Source of the DNA: Pasteurella dagmatis
GTDB taxonomy: Bacteria; Pseudomonadota; Gammaproteobacteria; Enterobacterales; Pasteurellaceae
NCBI RefSeq assembly: GCF_900186835.1
Contig: NZ_LT906448.1
Location: 1,471,501 to 1,535,500 of the forward strand
Reading direction: 5' to 3'
DNA: 64,000 bases
Part shown: positions 1 to 9,282 of the stretch, piece by piece
Numbering within the stretch: the first letter of the stretch is position 1
How the letters are laid out: each line of letters starts with the position of its first letter
Notes under the pieces: model-generated
What the model saw: the letters and a program-made list of their open reading frames with translations, nothing else
Databases searched by the model: none
What the model was told of the DNA's origin: nothing
Position numbers and translations under genes: made by a program

Positions 1-477
1 GTGTTCAAAAATACCCAACTCTTTCCATAAACGAGCAGTCAATATAATTAATTCTGCATCGATTTCTGGATTAGGAATACCAAACACTTCAACACCTGCT
101 TGGTGAAATTGACGATATCGACCTTTTTGTGGACGTTCGTGACGGAACATTGGCCCCATATACCATAAACGTTGTTCTTGGTTATAAATCCAACCATGTT
201 CAATTGCCGCACGCACACACCCAGCAGTGCCTTCAGGGCGTAAAGTTAATTGCTCATCATTATCCCAAAATGTGTACATTTCTTTTGATACAACATCCGT
301 GACCTCACCGATTGCACGTGCAAATAACGGTGTACTTTCCACTATTGGCATACGGACTTCAGAATAACCATAATTTTGTAAAACTGACCGCACTTTGCCT
401 TCCACCCATTGCCACAATGGGCTTTCAGTTGGGGAACAATCATTCATACCACGAATTGCTTGAATTGTTTTTGCCAC
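1..477 (-). CDS. hisS: Histidine--tRNA ligase (HisRS), N-terminal part
   Basis: Class II aminoacyl-tRNA synthetase that charges tRNA-His in the cytoplasm. Only the first 159 codons are present; the gene runs off the left edge. The protein begins [19 protein letters not shown] and carries the class II motif 2 region ([17 protein letters not shown], about residues 107-123), typical of HisS. The start is taken as GTG: AGGA lies seven bases upstream and the peptide then matches the family N-terminus. An ATT one codon earlier is unlikely. ispG lies downstream in the same direction only if the operon is read from the right: ispG is upstream of hisS on this strand, 30 bases away, so both are probably co-transcribed. 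Confidence 0.95.
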   Translation of the reverse strand, partial: MAKTIQAIRGMNDCSPTESPLWQWVEGKVRSVLQNYGYSEVRMPIVESTPLFARAIGEVTDVVSKEMYTFWDNDEQLTLRPEGTAGCVRAAIEHGWIYNQEQRLWYMGPMFRHERPQKGRYRQFHQAGVEVFGIPNPEIDAELIILTARLWKELGIFEH

Positions 478-507
478 AATAATGTCCTACTTCTTTTCTC
501 TTATATT

Positions 508-1611
508 TTAAATAATTCTATTTTTGGGATCCTGTGCAGCAACACGCGCACGGATTTTTGCTTCTAGTTGATTAATTAAATCATCGTTATCGAAGCGTTC
601 TTTTTGGCGTTCGCCATCTAAATAATAGCCACTTTTTTTGTTGCCGCCGGTCACCCCTAAATCAGACACAAGGGCCTCACCCGGTCCATTTACCACACAA
701 CCGATAATAGACACATCCATTGGTGTAATAATGTCTTCAAGACGTTGTTCAAGTGCATTTACTGTGCCAATCACATCAAATTCTTGGCGTGAACAAGTTG
801 GACAAGCAATAAAATTAATTCCACGTGAACGAATACGTAATGATTTTAAAATATCAAAACCTACTTTAATTTCTTCTACAGGATCCGCAGCTAAAGACAC
901 ACGTAATGTATCACCAATACCTTCTGCTAAAAGCATGCCTAAACCGACCGCACTTTTCACCGCACCTGCACGCGCACCACCTGCTTCAGTGATACCTAAA
1001 TGCAATGGCTGTGAGATTGCTTTCGCTAACAAACGGTAAGATTCAACAGCTAAGAATACATCCGATGCTTTCACGCTCACTTTAAATTGATCGAAGTTCA
1101 AACGATCTAAAATTTCCACGTGACGCAATGCTGACTCTAATAATGCTTCTGGGGTTGGCTCGCCATATTTCTCTTGCAGATCTTTTTCTAAAGATCCTGC
1201 ATTAACCCCAATACGAATTGGAATATTGTTATCACGCGCACAATCTACCACAGCACGAATACGATCTTCACGACCTATATTACCAGGGTTAATACGCAAG
1301 CAATCAACACCGTATTCCGCTACTTTTAATGCGATACGATAATCAAAATGAATATCTGCCACTAATGGTACATTCACTTGTTGCTTAATTAGTTTGAACG
1401 CTTCTGCCGCATCCATTGTCGGTACAGAAACACGAACAATATCTGCACCAACACGCTCAAGTGCTTTAATTTGAGCGACTGTAGCGTCCACATCAGTCGT
1501 TCTGGTGTTTGTCATTGATTGCACTGCAATTGGTGCATCACCACCCACTGGCACATTGCCAACGTAGATTTTTTTTGATTCTCTACGTTTAATATTTGGT
1601 TTTGCTAACAT
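508..1611 (-). CDS. ispG: 4-hydroxy-3-methylbut-2-en-1-yl diphosphate synthase (flavodoxin)
   Basis: Penultimate enzyme of the methylerythritol phosphate isoprenoid pathway. It converts methylerythritol cyclodiphosphate to HMBPP with a [4Fe-4S] cluster. The protein aligns almost residue for residue with E. coli IspG as I remember it: an N-terminal TIM barrel, then a cluster domain with Cys270, Cys273 (IACPTCSR), Cys305 and Glu312 (GCVVNGPGE). At 367 residues it is normal length. It sits between rodZ and hisS in the usual gammaproteobacterial order. Two other genes of the same pathway branch, dxr and uppS, are elsewhere in this window. Confidence 0.98.
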   Translation of the reverse strand: MLAKPNIKRRESKKIYVGNVPVGGDAPIAVQSMTNTRTTDVDATVAQIKALERVGADIVRVSVPTMDAAEAFKLIKQQVNVPLVADIHFDYRIALKVAEYGVDCLRINPGNIGREDRIRAVVDCARDNNIPIRIGVNAGSLEKDLQEKYGEPTPEALLESALRHVEILDRLNFDQFKVSVKASDVFLAVESYRLLAKAISQPLHLGITEAGGARAGAVKSAVGLGMLLAEGIGDTLRVSLAADPVEEIKVGFDILKSLRIRSRGINFIACPTCSRQEFDVIGTVNALEQRLEDIITPMDVSIIGCVVNGPGEALVSDLGVTGGNKKSGYYLDGERQKERFDNDDLINQLEAKIRARVAAQDPKNRII

Positions 1612-1638
1612 CTTAGTTTGCTACCTTTATTTGCCACA

Positions 1639-2724
1639 TTATTGTGGTAACTTAAATCTTGCTACGCGACCATCCACTTTTAATGGATAAGCTTCGCCTT
1701 TATAAGTGATGTTTACATTGCTTGGCGCACCCACGATTAACGAGTACGGACCACCTTCGTTAAAGCTTAATACATCACCTTGTTTATATTCTTTTTGTGC
1801 TAAAACACGACCATTTTTATTCTTCACGCTGATCCAACAAGTACCTGTCACTTCAATATATAGCTCATCATTTGTGACTGCTGCGACAGGTTGGTTTTCG
1901 GCTAAAACTGTCGTATTTTGTGAATCATCTAATTTCGCCATTTCTGCTTTTAATACATCAGCAGAAGTAACTGGCTGTTCATCTTGTGGATTAATCACCA
2001 CAGGCGTATTTACTGAATTAATATTTGTTGCAGTTTTAGTCACTTCAGTTAAAGGCAATGTCACAACTGGAATACTTAACCCAGAACCTTCCACAGACTG
2101 TCTTTCAGTATTAGTTTGTGCAGCAGGAACTTGATTTGAAGATGTTTGCATTGGTTGAAGCTGGACAGCTTCTGTTACTGTCGACACCGCACTACTCACG
2201 GTAGCTGTCGCAGGTAAAGCCGCGACAGCATTGCCCGAATCACTAGTAGATGAGGGTTGAATACTTGTTTCCGCATAATTTTGCACTAAATTATCACGCT
2301 CAACATTAGATTGTTGATAGCTTTCCCACCACCAAAGTCCTGTCATTCCGGCAACAACTAAAATCACGATTAAACTTAACCAACCGATCCAACGATTATG
2401 AGAGGAATATTGATTGACTGCTCTTGTTGCACGTGCATTTTTTCCGAGATCATTAGTAAGATCATCACCAAAATTCACACCAATCCAAATTGAATCTGGT
2501 AATCTTAAAAATTTCGCATAATTTTTAACATATCCTTTCATAAAGGTAGCGGGTATCGCTTTATGAATAAATTCATTATTTTCAATATGTTGTAGGATAG
2601 ACGGTCTCAACGCAATCTGCTTAGAAACGTCTTCAATGGAAAGGTTTTGCGCTTCACGAGCTTGTCGGAACTTATCACCTAAAGTGATTTCGAGTTTCTC
2701 TGTATTGTTGATTGCCGTAGTCAT
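1639..2724 (-). CDS. rodZ: Cytoskeleton protein RodZ
   Basis: Bitopic inner-membrane protein that links MreB filaments to the cell-wall elongation machinery and sets rod shape. It has a cytoplasmic helix-turn-helix of the Cro/Xre type (about residues 15-90), a basic juxtamembrane stretch and one transmembrane helix (about 110-132, WIGWLSLIVILVVAGMTGLW). A long Thr/Ser/Val/Gln-rich periplasmic linker and a C-terminal beta domain (DUF4115-like) follow. I chose the second of two close ATGs: AGGA stands five bases before it, but directly abuts the ATG at 2730. The upstream choice would add only two residues. Confidence 0.93.
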   Translation of the reverse strand: MTTAINNTEKLEITLGDKFRQAREAQNLSIEDVSKQIALRPSILQHIENNEFIHKAIPATFMKGYVKNYAKFLRLPDSIWIGVNFGDDLTNDLGKNARATRAVNQYSSHNRWIGWLSLIVILVVAGMTGLWWWESYQQSNVERDNLVQNYAETSIQPSSTSDSGNAVAALPATATVSSAVSTVTEAVQLQPMQTSSNQVPAAQTNTERQSVEGSGLSIPVVTLPLTEVTKTATNINSVNTPVVINPQDEQPVTSADVLKAEMAKLDDSQNTTVLAENQPVAAVTNDELYIEVTGTCWISVKNKNGRVLAQKEYKQGDVLSFNEGGPYSLIVGAPSNVNITYKGEAYPLKVDGRVARFKLPQ

Positions 2725-2844
2725 AACCATCCTAATGCGATTTAAAGAAATTTAAGTACCAAAGTTTAAAGTTGTAAAGCAGGTTTTGCAATAGTTATTA
2801 CATAGATAAAACCTTTCAGTTGGCTATTTTACAAAGGAAAAAGA

Positions 2845-3390
2845 CTATTTTAAGGTTTTAGGAAGTTTTCTGACTCGGCTTTCATCAATATTCATCAATT
2901 TCTGCACAGCGTGTTGATAAATTTCTGTATTTCTTTGTGCAAAAGCACAAAGAGCCATATTTTCATAAGTATCTGCTTGCTGATAATAATTTTTACTTTG
3001 TAACGCTTGTTCAAAATGTGCATACGCTTGTTCAAACTTGCCTTGACTACACAAAAATGCACCGTAATTATTTAACACATCTCCTTGCTGTGGGCTCAGT
3101 TTAATCGCAGTTAAATAAGCATTAGTGGCATTTTCAGCATCACCTTGTTTTTGATAAAAATAAGCTAATGCTGAATGAACTAAATAAGAATTTGGTGAAT
3201 GCGCAAGAGCTTTATCAAGGTTTTTCTTAGATTGCACAAAATCATTTTGAGCTAAGTAACCTAAACCTAATTCCACTCTCGCTTTTGCAGCTTGCTCTAA
3301 ATTCACAGTCTGTTTTTCTGATTGTGAAACACAAGCACAAAGAAAAAGAGAAAAAATGCTCGCTATCCATAATTTCAAAGTGCGGTTCAT
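2845..3390 (-). CDS. pilW: Type IV pilus biogenesis/stability lipoprotein PilW (PilF-like), TPR protein
   Basis: Outer-membrane pilotin-like lipoprotein with tetratricopeptide repeats, needed for type IV pilus secretin assembly in relatives. The N-terminus is a lipoprotein signal (LWIASIFSLFLCACVSQ, lipobox LCAC near residue 20). Four or so TPR units follow (for example GLGYLAQNDFVQSKKNLDKA and NNYGAFLCSQGKFEQAYAHF). A strong AAGGAG ribosome site precedes the ATG. It lies between rlmN and rodZ, the conserved position in gammaproteobacteria. The protein is short (181 residues) compared with Pseudomonas PilF. Its role in competence pili is inferred from the family. Confidence 0.9.
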   Translation of the reverse strand: MNRTLKLWIASIFSLFLCACVSQSEKQTVNLEQAAKARVELGLGYLAQNDFVQSKKNLDKALAHSPNSYLVHSALAYFYQKQGDAENATNAYLTAIKLSPQQGDVLNNYGAFLCSQGKFEQAYAHFEQALQSKNYYQQADTYENMALCAFAQRNTEIYQHAVQKLMNIDESRVRKLPKTLK

Positions 3391-3424
3391 TTTTTCTCCT
3401 TTTTATCTTAAATGTAAAACTTAA

Positions 3425-4600
3425 TTAGTGGTTACGCACCACAATTTCTTGTCCAAATTGTTTTTTCTGCGCAGTACGTTTTGTGCGGTCAATAACATCA
3501 CCTGCGAGTTGACCACAGGCAGCATCAATATCATCCCCACGAGTCTTACGCACAATCACTGTAAAACCATATTCCATTAATGTTTTTTGGAAACGATCAA
3601 TACGCGTATTTGAGCTTTTCGCATAAGGCGCTTCTGGGAATGGGTTCCACGGAATTAAATTGATCTTACTTGGTGTATTTTTCAATACTTGCGCAAGCTG
3701 ATGTGCGTGTTCAACCGAGTCATTCACGTGATCTAACATCACATATTCAATCGTCACTTTGCCGTGGTTTGCATTAGAAACACTGAGATAACGATTTACA
3801 GAATCAATTAATGCCTTGATATTATATTTTTTATTAATCGGCACAATTTCATCACGTAGCTCATCGTTTGGTGCGTGTAATGAAATCGCAAGTGCCACAT
3901 CAATCATTTCACTTAATTTATCTAAAGCAGGCACAACACCTGAAGTTGAAAGTGTGACACGACGCTTTGATAAACCATAAGCAAAATCATCCAACATAAT
4001 TTCCATTGCTGGCACAACGTTTGCCACGTTTAACAACGGCTCGCCCATTCCCATCATTACCACGTTAGTGATTGGTCGCACACCAGTCACACCAAAGTTA
4101 CCAATGATTTTTGATGCACGCCATACCTGACCGATAATTTCAGATACCGTTAAGTTGCGGTTAAAACCTTGTTGTGCAGTTGAACAGAAAGTACAAGCTA
4201 ACGCACAGCCCACCTGTGAAGATACACATAATGTCGCACGATCCGCTTCTGGAATATATACGGTTTCCACTTGCTGATCGCCCACTTGCATTGCCCATTT
4301 GATCGTACCATCTGCAGAGCGTTGTTCCACGGCTACTTCTGGTGCTTTAATTTCAGCAACTTGTTTTAATTTATCTCTTAACTTTTTGTTAATATTAGTC
4401 ATATTGTCGAAGTCATCTTCGCCAAAATGATAAATCCATTTTACTAATTGATCAGCACGAAACGGTTTTTCGCCCAACTCTTTGAAAAACTCACGCATTT
4501 GTTGACGCGTTAAGTTCATTAAATTGATTTTTTTCGCTGGTTCTGCTGACACATCAACAGTTTTTACTGCATTTTCAGCACAAGTTTGTTGTTCTAACAT
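3425..4600 (-). CDS. rlmN: Dual-specificity 23S rRNA A2503 / tRNA A37 C2-methyltransferase
   Basis: Radical SAM enzyme that methylates C2 of A2503 in 23S rRNA and of A37 in some tRNAs. The cluster-binding CxxxCxxC is visible (CALACTFC, near residue 130). The SAM-binding GEPLLN motif and the C-terminal catalytic cysteine in the stretch [13 protein letters not shown] are also present. Length (391) fits the family, with a slightly long N-terminus rich in Ala/Val. It is the first gene of the rlmN-pilW-rodZ-ispG-hisS run, so a promoter is expected in the 110 bases upstream of its start, before the USS hairpin at 4715-4759. Confidence 0.98.
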   Translation of the reverse strand: MLEQQTCAENAVKTVDVSAEPAKKINLMNLTRQQMREFFKELGEKPFRADQLVKWIYHFGEDDFDNMTNINKKLRDKLKQVAEIKAPEVAVEQRSADGTIKWAMQVGDQQVETVYIPEADRATLCVSSQVGCALACTFCSTAQQGFNRNLTVSEIIGQVWRASKIIGNFGVTGVRPITNVVMMGMGEPLLNVANVVPAMEIMLDDFAYGLSKRRVTLSTSGVVPALDKLSEMIDVALAISLHAPNDELRDEIVPINKKYNIKALIDSVNRYLSVSNANHGKVTIEYVMLDHVNDSVEHAHQLAQVLKNTPSKINLIPWNPFPEAPYAKSSNTRIDRFQKTLMEYGFTVIVRKTRGDDIDAACGQLAGDVIDRTKRTAQKKQFGQEIVVRNH

Positions 4601-4714
4601 AGAGCCTCGTTGTTACACATTGCGGCATTGATAATCGCCTCTAAAAAATGAGTTGCGATTGTACAGAGTTAGTACGCATTAATCTAGCAATTTCGCCAAA
4701 CTCTGTAAAAAAAC

Positions 4715-4759
4715 ACCGCACTTTTTTGCGATCTCGATCGAGAAAGAAAAAAGTGCGGT
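4715..4759 (-). terminator. Inverted USS pair, likely terminator of the HXXEE gene
   Basis: Two complete uptake signals in opposite orientation form a perfect 13-base inverted repeat (ACCGCACTTTTTT and its complement). Between them is a 19-base spacer that itself contains the palindrome TCTCGATCGAGA. On the minus strand the stem is followed by a T-rich run, so it can stop transcription from the upstream membrane-protein gene before rlmN. Confidence 0.75.
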
Positions 4760-4841
4760 AGGTTTTAAGAAAGTTCTAACACGATATAAGAACAAAATGT
4801 CGCTATTCAGAATGAAGCACTATACAACTTATATAAAGCAA

Positions 4842-5366
4842 CTAATTTATGATGTGCTTATTCATAAATCGAGTAAATACGCCGATCAGTTTTTGTGCCA
4901 AAAATAAGTTTATCCCGACAAGAACAAAACCCATAACCAGATAAGGGAATATGCGATCCAAAGGGTATTCTAGTTGTGATATGCATTGATAAAGAATCCA
5001 TATAGAAATTGGTAAACAAATAATACTTGTGATTGTTGCAGGAATATATTTTCTTAATACTAGAGTTTGTATGATATGAATAAAGAAATGTAAGGTACAA
5101 GCGATGAAAGCGCCTAGCCAAAGACCAGAAGTCACTTCATTATGGATAAATACGACTAATAAACAAAGTAATAAGCATATGACCAACTCTTCTAATACTG
5201 CTAGTGCAAATCCTTCCGTACTAAAGTCCTTCGATAACTTATAAAAATACGGATATTTTTGATTAAGTAACACCTTATTTTTGTGCAAAAATACTCTCAT
5301 ACCAATGATTTCTTCCAAATCGTGAAACACAAAAATAATAGGGAAAAGCCATATATATTCTCGCAT
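4842..5366 (-). CDS. HXXEE-motif multi-pass membrane protein
   Basis: Small integral membrane protein (174 residues, about five hydrophobic segments) of unknown function. Near the N-terminus it has HDLEE inside FVFHDLEEIIGMRVFL, the diagnostic motif of the HXXEE family. The conserved His and paired Glu could bind a metal or act in catalysis, but no reaction is established. The start at 5366 has GGAG five bases upstream; an ATG four codons earlier has no ribosome site. It is a single-gene unit flanked by USS hairpins on both sides and has no USS inside. It separates two housekeeping clusters, so it looks accessory. Confidence 0.75.
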   Translation of the reverse strand: MREYIWLFPIIFVFHDLEEIIGMRVFLHKNKVLLNQKYPYFYKLSKDFSTEGFALAVLEELVICLLLCLLVVFIHNEVTSGLWLGAFIACTLHFFIHIIQTLVLRKYIPATITSIICLPISIWILYQCISQLEYPLDRIFPYLVMGFVLVGINLFLAQKLIGVFTRFMNKHIIN

Positions 5367-5440
5367 ATTAACTCCCATTAAGAGTTGATCACAGGCTCAA
5401 GCACATAAAAAGAATTAGCTAAGTAAGTTGAAGAGAATAT

Positions 5441-5472
5441 ACCGCACTTTCTCTATTAGTAAAAAGTGCGGT
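5441..5472. terminator. Inverted USS pair with hairpin potential
   Basis: ACCGCACTTT and AAAGTGCGGT form a perfect 10-base stem around a 12-base loop. The T-run is better on the plus side (GTGTTTTTAATT) than on the minus side. By position it should end transcription of the AI-2E permease gene that lies just upstream on the minus strand. Confidence 0.55.
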
Positions 5473-5491
5473 GTGTTTTTAATTAGTTTTG

Positions 5492-6745
5492 TTATTTTTG
5501 ATCGGCGGCTTTGGCGATGGCTTGGATTTCCGCTTCAATTTCGGCTTTTGCTTCAGCGATAACGCCTGCGATGGCTTCGTTTTTCGCTTCTTCTTTTGCG
5601 GTGGCGATTGCATCTGCAATTTCTTCCGCATTTTCTTCCCACTCAGCTTGCTCTTTCATTCGTTCGGCGACTTCTTGTTTGGCGTCGATAATTTCGCGGT
5701 TAATGTCTTTCACATCGCCTAGTAAAATGGCATATTTAATGGTTTCTGGGCTGGCTTCAAGGGCAATTTTTAACACCATTGTGAGTGGCACTGAAAGCAA
5801 CATTCCGACTGTTCCTAATAACCACCCCCAAAATAATAATGAGAGGAAAACCACAAGGGTGGATAAACCTAAAGTGCGCCCCATCATTTTTGGTTCGAGA
5901 ATATTACCCACAATCATATTAATCGCCCCTACGCCAATGGCGACCCCAAAGCCTGTTGGGAAACCGTTAAGTAGCAAGGCTTGAACCACAATTGGCACGG
6001 CGGCAATGATTGATCCGATATTGGGAATATAGTTAAGCAAGAAACTTAAGGTCGCCCATAAAATCGCATATTGCACATCAGTAAGTTCAAGTAGGATATA
6101 AACACAAATCCCCGTTAATAGGCTAGTTAAGGTTTTTACACCCAAATAGCTAATTACGCCTTGTAAAATGCGATTGATGTAATGTTCCTCACGGTGAATA
6201 TTGCGTACATCTGAACTAAAAACTAGCGCTAATTTATGTTTGGCAAATGGCGCTTCGCTTAACATAAAAATCACAACAAGGAACAGCACGAACACGTTCG
6301 TCACTACGCCGGAAAAACTCAGTAAGGTACTACTCACAAGGTTCATAATCACACTTGGATCCATATATTCCATCGTTTTCTCAGTTGAAAGATCTAGTGG
6401 AATATTCCATTTTTTCGCTAAGGTAATAATACTTGCAATTCGTTCCGATAATAAAATGCGATATTGAGGGATAGACTGAGTAAACTCTCTAGCTGTGCTA
6501 TTAATTAAGCTCAATAAGAAGAAAAATACGAACAAAATCATAATTAATAGCAAAGTTATAGCTAACCAATGTGGCACTCTGCGGCTAGTCATAAAACGAA
6601 TAATCGGTGAGCAAATAATAGCGATAAACAGTGAAAGCAAAAACGGAATAGCAATTTCACTAGCAACTTTTACACCCGCTAAAATAATCACAATGGAGGC
6701 TAAAGCAACCAGCACCTTTAGAATCGGGGATTCTACTTTGATCAT
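5492..6745 (-). CDS. AI-2E family (PerM/TqsA-like) inner-membrane permease with a charged C-terminal tail
   Basis: Multi-pass membrane protein of the AI-2E exporter/PerM superfamily. Members export or pass small solutes or ions; the substrate here is not known. About seven transmembrane helices span residues 10-330, with the family core around SFLLNYIPNIGSIIAAVP (near 235). After the last helix comes a tail of about 75 residues that is almost only Ala, Glu, Lys and Ile and is predicted by eye to be helical or coiled-coil. It is encoded by GC-richer DNA than the rest. The gene follows glnB with no spacer, so it is probably co-transcribed with mog and glnB. Confidence 0.85.
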   Translation of the reverse strand: MIKVESPILKVLVALASIVIILAGVKVASEIAIPFLLSLFIAIICSPIIRFMTSRRVPHWLAITLLLIMILFVFFFLLSLINSTAREFTQSIPQYRILLSERIASIITLAKKWNIPLDLSTEKTMEYMDPSVIMNLVSSTLLSFSGVVTNVFVLFLVVIFMLSEAPFAKHKLALVFSSDVRNIHREEHYINRILQGVISYLGVKTLTSLLTGICVYILLELTDVQYAILWATLSFLLNYIPNIGSIIAAVPIVVQALLLNGFPTGFGVAIGVGAINMIVGNILEPKMMGRTLGLSTLVVFLSLLFWGWLLGTVGMLLSVPLTMVLKIALEASPETIKYAILLGDVKDINREIIDAKQEVAERMKEQAEWEENAEEIADAIATAKEEAKNEAIAGVIAEAKAEIEAEIQAIAKAADQK

Positions 6746-7093
<348 letters not shown>

Positions 7094-7110
7094 CTATTTC
7101 TGACCGCGCT

Positions 7111-7698
7111 TTAGCAACTTTCACGGCGTGCCGATTTCGGTCTAAAACTTTCAATCACTTCGGGTTTGGTATCAATATAAATGCCATCAATCAGTTGTAA
7201 ACAATAAGGTACTGCGCTAAAGATCCCTTTCACTAGCACTTTGCCTTCAGCATCTTTCACACCTTCTAAGGTTTCTTTAATTGCTTTTGGTTGACCCGGT
7301 AAATTGAGGATCAAACTATTTTTACGGATCACACCAACTTGGCGAGATAAAATTGCTGTTGGCACAAAATGTAAACTTACTTGACGCATTTGCTCACCAA
7401 ACCCCGGCATTTCACGATCTGCAACAGCCAATGTTGCATCAGGCGTAACATCACGTTTTGCAGGTCCTGTTCCACCAGTAGTTAACACTAAATGACAATG
7501 GCAATCATCCACCAGCTCACATAATGTTTTTTCAATTTGATCTTGCTCGTCTGGAATCAAGCGTGTTTCCACTTCAAATGGCTCACACAACGCATTTTCT
7601 AACCAAGCTTGTAACTCAGGAATTCCTTGATCCTGATAAACTCCTTGTGAAGCGCGATCAGATACTGAAACTAAACCAATTTTTAAAAGTGCGGTCAT
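7111..7698 (-). CDS. mog: Molybdopterin adenylyltransferase
   Basis: Adenylates molybdopterin before molybdate insertion in molybdenum-cofactor synthesis. The MoaB/Mog fold is recognisable: N-terminal IGLVSVSDRAS, the nucleotide-binding TTGGTGPAKRDVTPDATLAV (about residues 77-96) and NLPGQPKAIKE. Length 195 agrees with E. coli Mog. A GAGG ribosome site precedes the ATG, and a USS overlaps the first codons (AAAGTGCGGTCAT). The spacing to glnB (26 bases) suggests one transcript. Confidence 0.96.
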   Translation of the reverse strand: MTALLKIGLVSVSDRASQGVYQDQGIPELQAWLENALCEPFEVETRLIPDEQDQIEKTLCELVDDCHCHLVLTTGGTGPAKRDVTPDATLAVADREMPGFGEQMRQVSLHFVPTAILSRQVGVIRKNSLILNLPGQPKAIKETLEGVKDAEGKVLVKGIFSAVPYCLQLIDGIYIDTKPEVIESFRPKSARRESC

Positions 7699-7717
7699 TT
7701 TTTCCTCTTTTTATTTA

Positions 7718-8650
7718 CTACCAAACCCAATAATATCGCACAATATGGAAAAAGATTGGTGCTGAAAAACACAGGCTGTCCATACGGTCTAACATCCCGC
7801 CGTGTCCGCTAATCATATTGCCCCAGTCTTTCACCCCTATACTGCGTTTAATTGCAGACATGACTAGGCCTCCTAAAAAGCCCATCAAGCAAATCACTAA
7901 ACTCATTAAAATAGCTTGAATAGGTGTAAATGGTGTTAACCAATGTAATAATCCGCCTAAAATCGATGCACTAATCACGCCGCCAAGAAAGCCTTCAATA
8001 GTTTTAGAAGGCGACAATGTAGGTGCAATTTTATACTTACCAAATAATTTTCCCCATATATATTGCAACACATCACTGGCTTGCACGACTAAAATTAAGA
8101 AAATCATCAGTAATAAATTTTTCCCTCCAAATCCGCTAATATCTAAAGTCAAAATTGCAGGAATATGCGAAATACAGAATACAGAAATCATAATCGCCCA
8201 CTGCACTTTGGTAGAACGATCTAAGAAATGAGAAGCATCACCAAGCAGAGCTGATAAAATCGGTAAAAATAAAAACGCATAAACTGGAATAAAAATAGTA
8301 AACATACTAAACCAATCTGCCACTATGAAATAATACTGCATAGGCAAGATGATATAAAAACAAGCCGCTAGTGCAAGATGATCACCACGACGAATATAAA
8401 TAAGCGAGAGAAACTCACGTAGTGCCATAAATGAAATGATAAAAAAGAGGGAGATCACACCATAAAAGCCAATAAATGCTGCAATGAAGATAATTAGGAT
8501 CATCACCCACCATGCATTAATTCGGGCATTCAAATTATCAATTACTATGTGCGGAGTAGAAAAACCTACTTTCCATTTCAACGCATAACCAATAGATGAA
8601 GCTATCACTAGTGTTGCGATTAATCCCCAAAACAATGTCCACATTTCCAT
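7718..8650 (-). CDS. ynbB: CdsA-paralogous CDP-diglyceride synthase (YnbB-like)
   Basis: Multi-pass membrane enzyme expected to make CDP-diacylglycerol from phosphatidate and CTP. The CTP-transferase signature is present in two parts: SPSKTIEGFLGGVISASILGG near residue 210, and the C-terminal metal-binding GHGGMLDRMDSL. It is the second CdsA-type protein in the window; the housekeeping cdsA is inside the bamA/lpx cluster. It is followed by a PlsC-like acyltransferase and a CDP-alcohol transferase gene, the same trio as E. coli ynbA-ynbB-ynbC. GGGGG six bases before the ATG supports this start. Confidence 0.85.
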   Translation of the reverse strand: MEMWTLFWGLIATLVIASSIGYALKWKVGFSTPHIVIDNLNARINAWWVMILIIFIAAFIGFYGVISLFFIISFMALREFLSLIYIRRGDHLALAACFYIILPMQYYFIVADWFSMFTIFIPVYAFLFLPILSALLGDASHFLDRSTKVQWAIMISVFCISHIPAILTLDISGFGGKNLLLMIFLILVVQASDVLQYIWGKLFGKYKIAPTLSPSKTIEGFLGGVISASILGGLLHWLTPFTPIQAILMSLVICLMGFLGGLVMSAIKRSIGVKDWGNMISGHGGMLDRMDSLCFSAPIFFHIVRYYWVW

Positions 8651-8651
8651 T

Positions 8652-9281
8652 TTATGCCCCCTTCTGTTTTGGATTTAACTTCAATAAAGCTTGTTCTGCT
8701 CGTGCCAGAAAAGTCTCTTTTTCTTCCCCTTCTTGATAATACAAAGGTTCGCCTAAATATAAATCACACAATAATGGAATCGGTAAAATAAATCCTTTTG
8801 GCAAGACATTATGCATATTGCTAATCCAAACAGGTACAAGTTCTAAGTCCGGATTTTCTTTTGCCACGTAATACAAACCACTTTTAAATGGTTGTAATGC
8901 GACATCATCGTCGATTTTACGTGTACCTTCGGGGAAAATAATCAACGAGCTTTCTTTCAACACATCACTAATTTTATCGGTAATCGCTTTTGGGTCATCG
9001 CCACCACGCTCAATCAGCAACATATTAAATACTTTTTCCGCTAAGAAGCGACGGATTTTGCCTTTTGCCCAATAATCTGCACCAGCCACAGGACGAGTAT
9101 TTTGGCGCACTTCATAAGGTAGTGATACCCATAATAAAATAAAATCACCGTGACTATTGTGATTGGCATAATACAAGCGATTTTTGCCCACCGATTGCTG
9201 TGACACGACACTTTGTGGGCGAACACCTGTGATAAATGAGGTGAAACGACATAAAATAAAATCCACAAATTTCGCGAGCAT
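8652..9281 (-). CDS. PlsC-like 1-acyl-glycerol-3-phosphate acyltransferase of the ynb-type module
   Basis: Membrane-associated acyltransferase. Motif I NHNSHGD (HxxxxD; about residue 40) and motif III PEGTR (near 118) are present, so the catalytic His/Asp pair is intact. The start was moved to 9281 because AAGGAG lies six bases before that ATG, one base after the stop of the upstream gene. The longer reading frame would overlap that gene by 32 bases. The protein then begins MLAKFVDFILCRF. It probably supplies or remodels phosphatidate for the adjoining CdsA paralogue; the true lipid product is unknown. Confidence 0.87.
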   Translation of the reverse strand: MLAKFVDFILCRFTSFITGVRPQSVVSQQSVGKNRLYYANHNSHGDFILLWVSLPYEVRQNTRPVAGADYWAKGKIRRFLAEKVFNMLLIERGGDDPKAITDKISDVLKESSLIIFPEGTRKIDDDVALQPFKSGLYYVAKENPDLELVPVWISNMHNVLPKGFILPIPLLCDLYLGEPLYYQEGEEKETFLARAEQALLKLNPKQKGA

Positions 9282-9282
9282 C

